Of a stretch of 64,000 nucleotides of DNA, positions 55,632 to 64,000 are shown piece after piece; position 1 is the first letter of the stretch; each line of letters opens with the position of its first letter. The notes below the pieces were generated by a model. That model saw nothing but the letters and a program-made list of their open reading frames with translations, ran no database searches and was not told the DNA's origin. This DNA is from Belliella baltica DSM 15883 (GTDB lineage Bacteria > Bacteroidota > Bacteroidia > Cytophagales > Cyclobacteriaceae), in NCBI RefSeq assembly GCF_000265405.1, contig NC_018010.1:1302001-1366000 (forward strand). Direction: 5' to 3'. Position numbers and translations under genes: made by a program.

Positions 55632-56444
55632 TTAAATTTTCCTTCTCGTTTGCAGGTATTTGACAGTTTCGCTTGTTGTAAGCGGGGTTGTTACGTTTCC
55701 TGCTCTTAGATAGAAGACGGTATTATTCCTCTCGCTCAGGTAAACCGGCCGCGAGGAGGGATCAATATAGAGTGCACAAATTTCCCGGTCCTGAATGGTG
55801 TGGAAAGCAAAATGGATCCTTGAGCAAATATCTTTACCGAATGAATTGGACACCAGCAGGATAATACGTTCCTGGAATCCATCCTTATTTTGCTTTTTTA
55901 AAGACCAGTAATCATTGGCAAGTCCTAGTATTTCACCATAATCATCTACCCCGATGATCAAAGTTCCCCCTTTTGCATTCAGGAAGCCGGCAATTTCCTT
56001 TAATACAACCAATTCAATGTTTTTGTCGGTTTTTACCTGTCTGTAATCGTGCCGTAAAGAGGGCTTGAATTCAACAAATTCAGTTTTTCCGTTAGCAATC
56101 AGGCTGGGGATACTTTGCTGAAGCAATTGGTGCCTTCCATACAAAAGATATTTCTTCTTTTTGATGGATTTGTAATAAATACCTGATCCCAAACCGCCTA
56201 ATAATCCCAAAGTTGTAAAGGCTAAGGACATGGGCATCATGTGAAAGCTGAAAGAATGAACCATGCTATCATAGAAAACCCGTTCCACTTCAGTCCAGCT
56301 GAACGCCGAGTTGTTCGTCTCCACCCAATGGATGACCATACTTACCGGATGTAGAAAGAAATACCCAATTAATAATCCAAACAGGGAATGGAGGATCAAC
56401 TCCTTATTGTTCTTTATTATGAAATTAGCTGTGGCCATTCGCAT
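55632..56444 (-). CDS. Membrane-anchored Schlafen AlbA_2-domain protein
   Basis: 270 residues. Two membrane segments (about 20-42 and 70-92) precede a basic turn (KSIKKKKYLLYGR) and a cytoplasmic AlbA_2/divergent AAA-4 domain: GKTEFVEFKPSLRHDYRQVKTDKNIELVVLKEIAGFLNAKGGTLIIGVDDYGEILGLANDY (about 118-178). AlbA_2 domains occur in Schlafen-like nucleases and transcriptional regulators. The E...FKxS and GGTLIIGV motifs are intact, and the C-terminal beta strand (FYLRAGNVTTPLT) matches this family. A membrane-anchored version next to copper genes is unusual; a terminator lies just upstream, so it opens a new transcript or is weakly read through. Confidence 0.88.
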   Translation of the reverse strand: MRMATANFIIKNNKELILHSLFGLLIGYFFLHPVSMVIHWVETNNSAFSWTEVERVFYDSMVHSFSFHMMPMSLAFTTLGLLGGLGSGIYYKSIKKKKYLLYGRHQLLQQSIPSLIANGKTEFVEFKPSLRHDYRQVKTDKNIELVVLKEIAGFLNAKGGTLIIGVDDYGEILGLANDYWSLKKQNKDGFQERIILLVSNSFGKDICSRIHFAFHTIQDREICALYIDPSSRPVYLSERNNTVFYLRAGNVTTPLTTSETVKYLQTRRKI

Positions 56445-56462
56445 GATCTAGAAATTTGCTTG

Positions 56463-56493
56463 TTAAAAAGCCTGAAGGAGCAGAAACTCCTTC
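56463..56493 (-). terminator. Terminator between the DUF3347 and Schlafen genes
   Basis: Minus strand GAAGGAG (56493-56487) pairs with CTCCTTC (56480-56474), followed by AGGCTTTTTAAC. It separates the cus-type upstream genes from the downstream block. Confidence 0.75.
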
Positions 56494-56523
56494 GTGGCTG
56501 CCTTTTCTCCTGGTATTTTGATC

Positions 56524-57102
56524 CTAATGGTTATGCCCACCTCCCGATGGCATCGGCATGGGTTCTTTCTTTTCCAAAGTTCCCAGTCCCTTGATGTAAG
56601 CCTCTTTCACCTCACCGCACTTCAGCATGGACTCGCCGAGATAAGGATTCCTGATCTCTTCGGTTTCACTGAGCCAGTAGGCGCCCTGGTTGTTAAAAGC
56701 CATGGGGCAATAGTCCAGGTAGATTTTTCCTTTAGTGAGTTTCCCGCTTTTCACCAATGCGGCCATTTCGTTGCTTAAGGCGGTAAAAGCCTTTCGCTGG
56801 TTTTCCAGTGAACCTGCCTGTGCAACTTTGGCCGCCTCTATATGGACTTTATCACTTCCTTTTACATTGTGAAGAGCTTTCACCAAAGATTCAGAAGCAG
56901 ATTTTGCTTGCTGAAAATCAGAGGCCACCAAAGCATTCTTCAAATGAATGTAGTGCGTGTAGGAAGATCCCAGCGCCTTGTCTTTGAACATGGGTTCCAT
57001 CTTTTCACTGCTTGCTTGTGCGCCATGCGCTGCATGGTCGTGTTGTGCGGTTGCTCCCCAGCTTACTAAAGCCAGGCATAGCATGATCATTGTTTTTTTC
57101 AT
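56524..57102 (-). CDS. Exported DUF3347 protein with His-rich ends
   Basis: 192 residues, signal peptide (ALVSWGATAQ), then HDHAAHGAQ and a DUF3347 domain (FKDKALGSSYTHYIHLKNALV...IYLDYCPMAFNNQGAYWLSETEEIRNPYLGESMLKCGEV). The domain's CPM...KCG ligand positions are conserved, and the tail is GGGHNH. Probably a periplasmic copper carrier. It starts 12 bases after the 43-residue membrane protein. Confidence 0.92.
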   Translation of the reverse strand: MKKTMIMLCLALVSWGATAQHDHAAHGAQASSEKMEPMFKDKALGSSYTHYIHLKNALVASDFQQAKSASESLVKALHNVKGSDKVHIEAAKVAQAGSLENQRKAFTALSNEMAALVKSGKLTKGKIYLDYCPMAFNNQGAYWLSETEEIRNPYLGESMLKCGEVKEAYIKGLGTLEKKEPMPMPSGGGHNH

Positions 57103-57114
57103 TTTTCTATTTGT

Positions 57115-57246
57115 TTAAAGGTTAAATACTTGAATCAGTGCGAGACCAGTGACCAGAAGAATGACTATTCCCCAAGTAATCCGGCTGCCCCATTTTTTTA
57201 TTTTAGATAGAGATGATTCATCTCCTGTTTTGCAGCAAGATTTCAT
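57115..57246 (-). CDS. 43-residue CCKTG single-span membrane protein
   Basis: The minus strand encodes 43 residues: MKSCCKTGDESSLSKIKKWG, then a single hydrophobic helix (ITWGIVILLVTGLALIQVF). The CC pair faces the cytoplasm by the positive-inside rule and could bind Cu(I). It lies 4 bases after the cusB stop codon and 12 before DUF3347, so it is part of the operon. Similar CCKTGD micro-proteins accompany cus genes in Bacteroidota, by memory. It is too short for most gene callers. Confidence 0.75.
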   Translation of the reverse strand: MKSCCKTGDESSLSKIKKWGSRITWGIVILLVTGLALIQVFNL

Positions 57247-57250
57247 TGCT

Positions 57251-59035
57251 TTAGTGATTATGCCCACCAGCTACTTGCTTGGCTGGCTCTCCTTCCTCAA
57301 AGACTTTTTGGCCTTTGAGATAAGTCTTTTTCACCTCTCCACAAGACAGCATGGCCTCTCCGTAATAGGGGTTCAGGATTTCCTCCGATTCACTGAGCCA
57401 AAAAGCCCCTTTCTTGTCAAAAGCCATGGGGCAGAAATCTTTGTATACTTTATCTTTCTCCAACCCGAAGGACTCTGTCACTTCCAGTATGCTTTCTGAA
57501 AGCATCGAGAAGTGTTGCCGCAGGCCATCGAGGTTTTCTTCATCCTGCATCATTTTAGTTGCTTCTGAAAGCTGCTGTTTCAAAGCCATCCAATGATCAT
57601 GTGCCTGGCCTTTCAGTTCGTCCATGGCAATTTGGTTCAAGGCTTCCCGTAACTGTTCCAATGCGGATTTTGTCGCCTTAGCATCATCAGCGACCAAACC
57701 ATTCTTTACTTTGAAATATGCATCAGCCAAGGCTGTGATTTGTTGACGGAAAGACTGGGGAACTTCCATAGTTTTGGTTTTTGGTCGCATGAGCATGCTG
57801 TAGTTCCCTGAAAGCTGTGCGGCAGCATCAATGGAAAATACTCCATTGGTTACTATTTCTTCTCCAGCTTCAAGGCCAACTTCCACCAAGTACATTTCGC
57901 CCATACGGGAACCTATGGTGATTTCCCGCATTTCAAATACTGGAAACTCTGAGTCCTGCACTTTTACATACACAATGGATCGTTTTCCTGACCAAAGCAA
58001 AGCTGTACGTGGTATGGCCAAAGATGATTGTCCTTTCCGAAGCGTAGTTTTTACCCGTGCATTGATGAACATCTCAGGCCGCAGTTCTCCACTTCTGTTA
58101 TTAGCTTCTGCCCGAACGGAGGCTGCCCGGGTGCCGGGATTGATGACCGGATCGATGTAAGTTACCCTGGCTGTAAATGTTTGACTTGGAATGCCAACGG
58201 CAGTAAAGCTCACTTCATCACCAATCTTCACAAACGGAAGGTCTGTTTCATATGCATCGATCATGATCCACACCCTGCTCAAATCCACAACATCAAACAG
58301 TATGGATCCGGTGTTTACATAATCGCCTACTGCAATGTTTCGCTGGGTCACTATACCTCCTTTGTCTGCGAGAACATCAAATTGATCCCTTACTTTTCCT
58401 GTTTTTTCTATTTCATCGATTTGGTTTTCATTGAGTTTCCAAAGCCTGAGCTTCTCACGTGCAGCAGTGTAAAGTTCTGGGTAGGTCTCTTTAGTAGAGG
58501 CAGCTTCCAATAATTCCTTTTGGGCTGTAACCAACTCAGGCGAATAAATGGTGGCCAATCGCTCCCCGGTTCGTACCACCTGCCCGGTAAAGTTTACAAA
58601 GAGCTGCTCTATTCGCCCGGGAAATTTTGCCGTAACGGAAGCCAACTGGCGTTCATCGGCCTTCACTTTACCGGTAAGGAAAAGCTCACCTTCAGGTGAC
58701 ACTCCTGTAACCCTGGAGGTATGGATATTGGCCATGGCCACCGCCTCGGGTGTCATTTCATGAACCAATGGATTCGAACTGGCTGATGACCGTCTGGTAG
58801 CAGCAGGTATTAAATCCATTCCGCAAATCGGACAGCTCCCCGGTTCCGAGAGCCTGATTTGTGGGTGCATGGAACATGTCCAAACTTCATCGATAGATTC
58901 ATCGTGATCATGAACGGCCATTTCTGTATCCTCATGATTTGGAGAAGGTTTTACTAACCAACCCAAAGTGCCTCCGATCACTAATGCCATCAGCAAGGCG
59001 AGGAGGACTTTTTTATTTTTAAATAACTCTTTCAT
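57251..59035 (-). CDS. cusB: Cu/Ag efflux periplasmic adaptor (CusB) with C-terminal DUF3347
   Basis: 594 residues, longer than the usual 400 or so. N-terminal helix, a His/Asp patch, then a heavy-metal-binding domain (WTCSMHPQIRLSEPGSCPICGMDLIP, about 52-78). The membrane-fusion domains follow (LFLTGKVKADERQLASVTAKFPGRIEQLFVNFTGQVV, helical hairpin about 165-215, barrel). The last 150 residues are DUF3347 (DKVYKDFCPMAFDKKGAFWLSESEEILNPYYGEAMLSCGEV). It links the CusA pump to TolC and may collect Cu(I) directly. The C-terminus is VAGGHNH. Confidence 0.95.
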   Translation of the reverse strand: MKELFKNKKVLLALLMALVIGGTLGWLVKPSPNHEDTEMAVHDHDESIDEVWTCSMHPQIRLSEPGSCPICGMDLIPAATRRSSASSNPLVHEMTPEAVAMANIHTSRVTGVSPEGELFLTGKVKADERQLASVTAKFPGRIEQLFVNFTGQVVRTGERLATIYSPELVTAQKELLEAASTKETYPELYTAAREKLRLWKLNENQIDEIEKTGKVRDQFDVLADKGGIVTQRNIAVGDYVNTGSILFDVVDLSRVWIMIDAYETDLPFVKIGDEVSFTAVGIPSQTFTARVTYIDPVINPGTRAASVRAEANNRSGELRPEMFINARVKTTLRKGQSSLAIPRTALLWSGKRSIVYVKVQDSEFPVFEMREITIGSRMGEMYLVEVGLEAGEEIVTNGVFSIDAAAQLSGNYSMLMRPKTKTMEVPQSFRQQITALADAYFKVKNGLVADDAKATKSALEQLREALNQIAMDELKGQAHDHWMALKQQLSEATKMMQDEENLDGLRQHFSMLSESILEVTESFGLEKDKVYKDFCPMAFDKKGAFWLSESEEILNPYYGEAMLSCGEVKKTYLKGQKVFEEGEPAKQVAGGHNH

Positions 59036-59060
59036 GTGTATATATTTTGTTTTTTAACTG

Positions 59061-59126
59061 TCACATGGAATCTCGCATATCTATACTCATGCCTTTGAGT
59101 GTAATTTTTGACATGCTCGATTTCAT
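59061..59126 (-). CDS. Possible 21-residue Met-rich micro-ORF
   Basis: Between tolC and cusB, the minus strand has ATG at 59126 and TGA at 59063-59061. It encodes MKSSMSKITLKGMSIDMRDSM: five Met in 21 residues. The spacing, about 26 bases to both neighbours, suits an operon gene. It may equally be chance coding in a leader; no homologue is known to me. Confidence 0.3.
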   Translation of the reverse strand: MKSSMSKITLKGMSIDMRDSM

Positions 59127-59152
59127 CGTTTTGTATTTTTGATAATGATTTA

Positions 59153-60574
59153 TTATAGTTCGGTAGCAGCAAGCTTTTCCAGTGTAGCAATGGTGGTGTG
59201 CTGATCCGCAATGGCAGTAATCAGGCTGAGCTGATAGTCCAATAGTTGCTGCTGTATCCTTAGCACTTCCTCAAAATCCTTCCCATCGGTGGCATAGCTG
59301 GTCATGAGCAGGTTCAGGGTTTGCTTTGCCAGATCGGTTTGCTCTCTGTACAGCCTTGTTCTCCTATTTGCATCATCCAGGTCACGCATGGCGCTTGACC
59401 ATTGCGTTGAGAGTTGGTTGACCGTGTTTTCTCTTCGTTGCTGCACTGCCAATTGCCTTAGCTCCGCCTCCTTTTGCAAGGCATTGTACTTTTTACGGTA
59501 AATGGGTATGGTTAACCTGACCATAGGCATCACCATGTCATTGCCACCCATTGGCATACCATCTTCAATTCGTGGAGAAAAAGGGATATAGTTTACCCCA
59601 GCCCCCAGCATGGGTCTGCCTTCCAGTCTGGCTATTTTCTTTTGTGCTTCATACGCCTGTTCCTCGGCATCCAGCATTTTCAGCAGCGGGTTGTTTTGGG
59701 TGATGCTGTCCAGTATTGCCAATCGTTCCAAAGGCAGTGCTGTATCAGTCAGTAAATCCACTGGTGACACACGCTCATCGAAGTTACGGTTGAGGAGTTG
59801 GTTGAATTCTGCGACAAGTGGTACCCTGGAATCTCTTAGTAGAGCCAGTGTATTTTCCAGCTCCTTGATTTCGATCCTTACCCTAAGCACATCACTCATA
59901 CCAGATTTACCCTCGCCCATTGATGCGGATGAGTTCATCGAAGAATTACTCTTTGCGCTGTTTTTACTTGTAGAACCACTGTTCATACTTCCTCCCATAC
60001 CACCAGTAGAAGATGTTGATGAGGTGGAGTTACCACTGCTCATCGTAGCATTCCCCGACATACCGGAAGAACTTGAACCACCCCCTGTACCTGGACTCTG
60101 AAAACGGATAAGTGCCAGTCGCTCATACTGTTTCAGGATTTCGAGGTTTTCTTCGGTAATCCTGATTTCCTCTTCCAGCCGATATAGCTCATACCAAGTG
60201 GCTTTTACTTGAAAAAAGAGGCTGTTCCTGGCATCACGGAAGAGCTCATACCGGGCAAGAGCCATTTTGCTGGCTTCATCCTTTTGGGTTTTCAGCATCC
60301 CAAACCAAGGGAACGTCTGCATCAGTTGAATGTCTGCCTGCTGGTTGCCCATAAAGCGCTCCATTGGCTGAATGAAAATGCCCATACTCAACTCAGGGTC
60401 GGGCAATGCGCCCACCTGAGGCACTTTCTCCATAGCTGCCAGGTATTCATTGAAGTATGCCTTCAGCTCCGGATTATTTTCTGCGGCAATCCGAAGGTAT
60501 TCTTCCAGACTTTGTGAAAGTCCGGGAACCTGTACCCCCAGACAGAAAAGCGCTATTATTACTAATTTTCTCAT
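59153..60574 (-). CDS. TolC-family outer-membrane efflux channel with Ser/Gly/Met-rich insert
   Basis: 473 residues with a signal peptide (ALFCLGVQVPGLSQ). The OEP domain repeats are present (SLEEYLRIAAENNPELKAYFNEYLAAMEKVPQVGALPDPELSMGIFIQP...; LMTSYATDGKDFEEVLRIQQQLLDYQLSL). Between them, about residues 155-226 are a low-complexity insert of Ser, Gly, Asn and Met (GMSGNATMSSGNSTSSTSST...). It would form the outer-membrane exit of the CusABC-like pump. It begins 10 bases after the cusA stop codon. Confidence 0.93.
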   Translation of the reverse strand: MRKLVIIALFCLGVQVPGLSQSLEEYLRIAAENNPELKAYFNEYLAAMEKVPQVGALPDPELSMGIFIQPMERFMGNQQADIQLMQTFPWFGMLKTQKDEASKMALARYELFRDARNSLFFQVKATWYELYRLEEEIRITEENLEILKQYERLALIRFQSPGTGGGSSSSGMSGNATMSSGNSTSSTSSTGGMGGSMNSGSTSKNSAKSNSSMNSSASMGEGKSGMSDVLRVRIEIKELENTLALLRDSRVPLVAEFNQLLNRNFDERVSPVDLLTDTALPLERLAILDSITQNNPLLKMLDAEEQAYEAQKKIARLEGRPMLGAGVNYIPFSPRIEDGMPMGGNDMVMPMVRLTIPIYRKKYNALQKEAELRQLAVQQRRENTVNQLSTQWSSAMRDLDDANRRTRLYREQTDLAKQTLNLLMTSYATDGKDFEEVLRIQQQLLDYQLSLITAIADQHTTIATLEKLAATEL

Positions 60575-60584
60575 GTCTTCTTTT

Positions 60585-63500
60585 TTATGATTCCGAAAAT
60601 ACTTCAGGATTGTTCCTTAACCTTCTTTCCCCCCACCAACTATACAAAACAGGTACAATCAAAAGGGTGATTAAGGCAACCACCATTCCCCCGAACGATG
60701 GTATCGCCATGGGAATCATAATGTCTGAACCCCTGCCTGAAGAAGTGAGTACAGGTAGCAGCGCCAGCAGGGTTGTGGCAGTGGTCATCAGACATGGCGT
60801 TACCCTTTTCATACCCGCCTCCAAAACTGCTTTTCGTACCTCTTTGATATTTTTCGGGCTGTGCTTTTCAAAGCTTTGTGTGAGGTAGGAGGCCACCACC
60901 ACACCATCATCAGTGGCAATCCCGAACAAGGCAATAAAGCCAACCCAGACCGCCACACTCAGGTTGTAGGTTTTCATCTGGAACAATTCCCGCATATTGG
61001 TACCAAAGACTGAAAAGTCGAAAAACCAGCTCTGCCCGTAGAGCCAGAGCATCATGAAACCTCCTGCAAAGGCCATTGCGATGGCAGTGAAAACCATCAT
61101 ACTGGTAGCCACAGATTTAAATTGGAAGTACAGGATGAGGAAAATGGCTATCAAACACAGGGGGACTACAATGGCCAGACGTTTTTCTGCGCGGATTTGG
61201 TTTTCATAACTGCCCGAAAAAACGTATCGTACCCCGGCCGGAACTGTCAATTCTCCCGAATCTATTTTTTCCTTAAGATACCGCTGGGCATCCTCCACTA
61301 CCGTCACCTCTGCAAATCCCTCTTTTTTGTCCAACAGCACGTACCCAACCAGAAAAGTGTTTTCCCCACGGATCATTTCAGGGCCTGGACGGTAAGTAAT
61401 ATTGGCCAATTGCCCCAGTGGAATGTATGATCCTGTGGGGGTTGGTACCTGCATGGTTTCTATGGAAGAAGGATCATCTCTCCATTCTCTTGCGTAGCGT
61501 ACCCTGATGGGGAAACGCTCCCTTCCTTCAACAGTCCTGCTGATTTGCATGCCGCCAATGGCTGTTTCCACATAGTCCTGAACATCTCTGATACTTAGAC
61601 CATATCTGGCAATCTGTATGCGGTCGATATCAATTTCCAAATAGGGTTTCCCTACAATTCGATCCGCAAACACTGCTTCGGCCTTAACAGAAGGGATTTC
61701 TTTCAGGTATTTTTCCAGTTGAAGTCCAAATCCTTCAATAGTTGCGAGATCCGGCCCATAGACCTTTATACCCATAGGTGCCCGCATTCCGGTTTGTAAC
61801 ATCACCAGGCGGGTTTCAATGGGCTGCAATCTGGGAGAGGAGGTTACTCCCGGAATATTGGCCACCCCTAAAATTTCATTCCATATATCATCCGGGGATT
61901 TAATATGGTCACGCCATTGACGGAAATACTCACCATCTGAATCAGGAATGAGCATCCCGACATCTATTTGCTCTGGAGACATGGTTTCATGGTTGTATAG
62001 CTCTCCGTTCTTCAGTTCAAAATGCCCATCTCTATTAACTTTAAAGCGAAGTTTAGTCCCATTGATATCAGAAACATATTCACTTTTATAGCTGATGGTA
62101 TTTTCAAACATGGAAATGGGAGCAGGGTCAATTGCCGTATCTGCCCGACCGGCCTTACCTACTACCATCTCTACTTCGGGAATAGCGGTTACCAGCATAT
62201 CCAGCTCTTTCAATACTTCCCTGTTTTCTTCCACACCTGCATGAGGCAAAGATGTTGGCATTAGCAGGAAGGTTCCCTCATCTAGTGAAGGCATAAATTC
62301 CTTGCCCATTGAAGGGAAAGCTTTTGCCATCGCTGACCAGCCAGAACTTTCTCTTATATCCCAGCCCATTTTTTCTGTTGCTTTTGGAATGATGCCAAAT
62401 ACTTTATCGAAACCCATCCATATAGTGGCTCCAAGTAAAAGAATGATGGCGGGAAGTGTAAAAAACAGTGCTTTATGATCAAGGCACCACATCAGTATTC
62501 GGGGATATAGGCGGATGAACAAGGAAAAGCCCCCCAGCACCACTGCAATAATGGTTGCAATAAATAGGAAATTGACTAGCAAACTATTGGAAACACCTAA
62601 TGGAACCCATTCGACAGTCAGTAGCCAGGCAACCATGGCTACCGTAAAACCGACAAGCATCAGGTTCCGGTGTTTTCCGAATTTTTCCGGAAAATGGTGT
62701 AATAATACATTGATTACCCCAAAACCAAAGAGTACCCATCCTGCCCAGTTCCAAACCGTAAATGCTACAATAGGGCCTGTTATTATCAAAAGGTAATTGA
62801 AATATTGCCCAAATCGTCCTTTACCTTTTTTCATAGAGAAAATCCAATGGGCAAAAGCGGGCATAATGATGAGCGTAAAAATCAGAGCCGATACCAATGC
62901 AAAAGTCTTTGTGTAGGCCAATGGTCCGAAAAGTTTTCCCTCTGCTGCCTGAAGTGTAAAGACAGGTAAAAAACTGACAATGGTTGTGCTTACTGCTGTC
63001 AGGATGGCGGAAGCCACCTCTGTTGTAGCGTCATAGACAGTTTTCAGTTTGGATTGGCCATCAGGAGCCTCATCCATGTGACGGAGTATATTTTCATTGA
63101 GGATAATGCCCAGGTCAACCATAGTACCTATGGCAATGGCGATACCCGACAAGGCCACAATGTTGGCATCTACCCCAACGTATTTCATGAAAATGAAGCA
63201 CATCAACACCGCCAGAGGCAACAAAGCGGAAATGAGAATAGAGGCCCTCAGGTTATACAACATCACAATAATGACGATGATCGTAATGAGTATCTGTAAG
63301 CTTATTGCCTCGCTAAGTGTACCCAGGGTTTCGTAAATCAAGCCGGAACGGTCATAAAAGGGAACAATAGTAACCTTTGATACCGTACCGTCTTCCAGGG
63401 TTTTAGTGGGCAAACCCACGGCTATCGTTTCAATTTCTTCCTTTAAACTATTAATGATTTTAAGCGGATTGTCACCATATCGGGCGATTACCACTCCACC

Positions 63501-64000
63501 AATAGCATCGGCACCTGATTTGTCTAGTAAGCCGCTCATATTCCGTGGTTGAGGGCCGATATTGACCTTTGCAATGTTTTTTATGCGAAGCGGTACATTA
63601 TCCGTGACTTTTACCACTGCCTCGTCCAAATCACTTAGTTTTTTAACATACCCGAGTCCTCTGACGAAATAATCTACCCGGTTGACCTCAATGGTATTGG
63701 CTCCAACATCGATGTTGCTGTTTTTTACGGCCTGCAACACATCCACCAGGGAAACCCCATGCTCCTTGAGGGCAGCAGGATCCACATCCACCTGGTATTC
63801 CTGGACATACCCACCTACAGAAGCTACTTCGGCCACACCTTCCACTGCCGTGAGGGCGTAGCGTATGTAATAGTCCTGGATGGTGCGCAGTTCGTGTAAG
63901 TCCCATCCTCCGGTAGGGTTTCCGTCCTTGTCCCTGCCTTCCAGCGTGTACCAATACACCTGCCCCAGGGCGGTGGCATCAGGACCAAGCTTGGGTTGGA
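60585..64000 (-). CDS. cusA: Cu/Ag RND efflux pump (CusA), 5' partial
   Basis: The minus-strand frame is open to the right edge, so the N-terminus is missing; 1138 codons are visible (upstream residues PKLGPDATALGQ precede the internal GTG). Conserved parts: LRTIQDYYIRYALTAVEGVAEVASVGG, the proton-relay helix with GIAIAIGTMVDLGIILNENIL, a methionine-bearing porter region, and the last helices (IALFGIATDDGVVVASYLTQSF). The 470-590 stretch has extra membrane helices, as in the longer CusA forms of about 1240 residues. It pumps Cu(I)/Ag(I) from periplasm and membrane to the outside with TolC and CusB encoded downstream. Confidence 0.95.
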   Translation of the reverse strand, partial: QPKLGPDATALGQVYWYTLEGRDKDGNPTGGWDLHELRTIQDYYIRYALTAVEGVAEVASVGGYVQEYQVDVDPAALKEHGVSLVDVLQAVKNSNIDVGANTIEVNRVDYFVRGLGYVKKLSDLDEAVVKVTDNVPLRIKNIAKVNIGPQPRNMSGLLDKSGADAIGGVVIARYGDNPLKIINSLKEEIETIAVGLPTKTLEDGTVSKVTIVPFYDRSGLIYETLGTLSEAISLQILITIIVIIVMLYNLRASILISALLPLAVLMCFIFMKYVGVDANIVALSGIAIAIGTMVDLGIILNENILRHMDEAPDGQSKLKTVYDATTEVASAILTAVSTTIVSFLPVFTLQAAEGKLFGPLAYTKTFALVSALIFTLIIMPAFAHWIFSMKKGKGRFGQYFNYLLIITGPIVAFTVWNWAGWVLFGFGVINVLLHHFPEKFGKHRNLMLVGFTVAMVAWLLTVEWVPLGVSNSLLVNFLFIATIIAVVLGGFSLFIRLYPRILMWCLDHKALFFTLPAIILLLGATIWMGFDKVFGIIPKATEKMGWDIRESSGWSAMAKAFPSMGKEFMPSLDEGTFLLMPTSLPHAGVEENREVLKELDMLVTAIPEVEMVVGKAGRADTAIDPAPISMFENTISYKSEYVSDINGTKLRFKVNRDGHFELKNGELYNHETMSPEQIDVGMLIPDSDGEYFRQWRDHIKSPDDIWNEILGVANIPGVTSSPRLQPIETRLVMLQTGMRAPMGIKVYGPDLATIEGFGLQLEKYLKEIPSVKAEAVFADRIVGKPYLEIDIDRIQIARYGLSIRDVQDYVETAIGGMQISRTVEGRERFPIRVRYAREWRDDPSSIETMQVPTPTGSYIPLGQLANITYRPGPEMIRGENTFLVGYVLLDKKEGFAEVTVVEDAQRYLKEKIDSGELTVPAGVRYVFSGSYENQIRAEKRLAIVVPLCLIAIFLILYFQFKSVATSMMVFTAIAMAFAGGFMMLWLYGQSWFFDFSVFGTNMRELFQMKTYNLSVAVWVGFIALFGIATDDGVVVASYLTQSFEKHSPKNIKEVRKAVLEAGMKRVTPCLMTTATTLLALLPVLTSSGRGSDIMIPMAIPSFGGMVVALITLLIVPVLYSWWGERRLRNNPEVFSES

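Noticed and set aside
1-64000. CRISPR array or rRNA genes
   Set aside because: No regularly spaced short direct repeats and no rRNA-like conserved stretches were seen; the only regular repeat is the 58-bp operator array at 31.1 kb.

Overview
The window looks like a member of the Bacteroidota, most likely a Cytophagales / Cyclobacteriaceae-type bacterium. This is inferred from the SusC/SusD pair, DUF3810 and DUF2911 proteins, the rpsP-rimM-trmD-rplS cluster with a long S16 tail, RteC, and promoters of the Bacteroidota form TTG-N(15-22)-TAnnTTTG (upstream of rpsP, gltX and fic). No species can be named from the sequence alone.

Region 1 (1-28.4 kb) is AT-rich chromosomal backbone. It carries a cut and apparently chimeric FAD-oxidoreductase/methyltransferase gene, an MscS channel, metK, a complete IS1182-type insertion sequence (4432-6267), tRNA-Arg(CCT), the rpsP-rimM-trmD-rplS operon, gltX, an Nfu protein, a DUF3810 protein, an EamA transporter, dusB, CPBP/DUF2007/cdsA, glutamate dehydrogenase, psd, a DPP-IV-like S9 peptidase and a SusC/SusD pair. 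susC carries a one-base frameshift and susD is cut off.

At about 28.40-28.41 kb susD stops inside its conserved C-terminal region and the sequence passes straight into the last quarter of a heavy-metal RND pump. This is an abrupt junction. From here on the DNA is visibly richer in G+C and nearly every gene is on the minus strand.

Region 2 (28.4-33.9 kb) is a mobile-element-like module: a Fic + HNH gene pair with its own repeat-covered promoter, an IstB/DnaC-like ATPase, a winged-helix replication-type protein, an excisionase-type HTH protein and an RteC protein split by a homopolymer frameshift.

Region 3 (33.9-64 kb) is a heavy-metal resistance island. The first block (33.9-43.4 kb) is zinc/cadmium/cobalt-like: a czcA-czcC fusion, a czcB adaptor, a Fur-family regulator, a YnfA-like protein, a small Cys-Cys protein, a metal transporter and a CPC-type P-type ATPase. 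The second block (43.4-64 kb) is copper/silver-like: a partial cusA, a TolC protein, cusB with a DUF3347 tail, two more DUF3347 proteins, a CCKTG micro-protein, a membrane Schlafen/AlbA_2 protein, an SPFH lipoprotein, several small Cys/His-rich exported proteins, a multicopper oxidase with an added beta-barrel, an APC permease, PepSY and DUF2911 proteins, and a CPH-type CopB ATPase. RND pumps would clear the periplasm, P-type ATPases would export from the cytoplasm, the oxidase would detoxify Cu(I), and the small exported proteins could buffer metal.

Four genes (susC, rteC, the methyltransferase, the NTF2-like gene) each need a one-base indel to read through, and two of these are in homopolymers. 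Either the assembly has residual indel errors or several accessory genes are decaying; this should be settled first.
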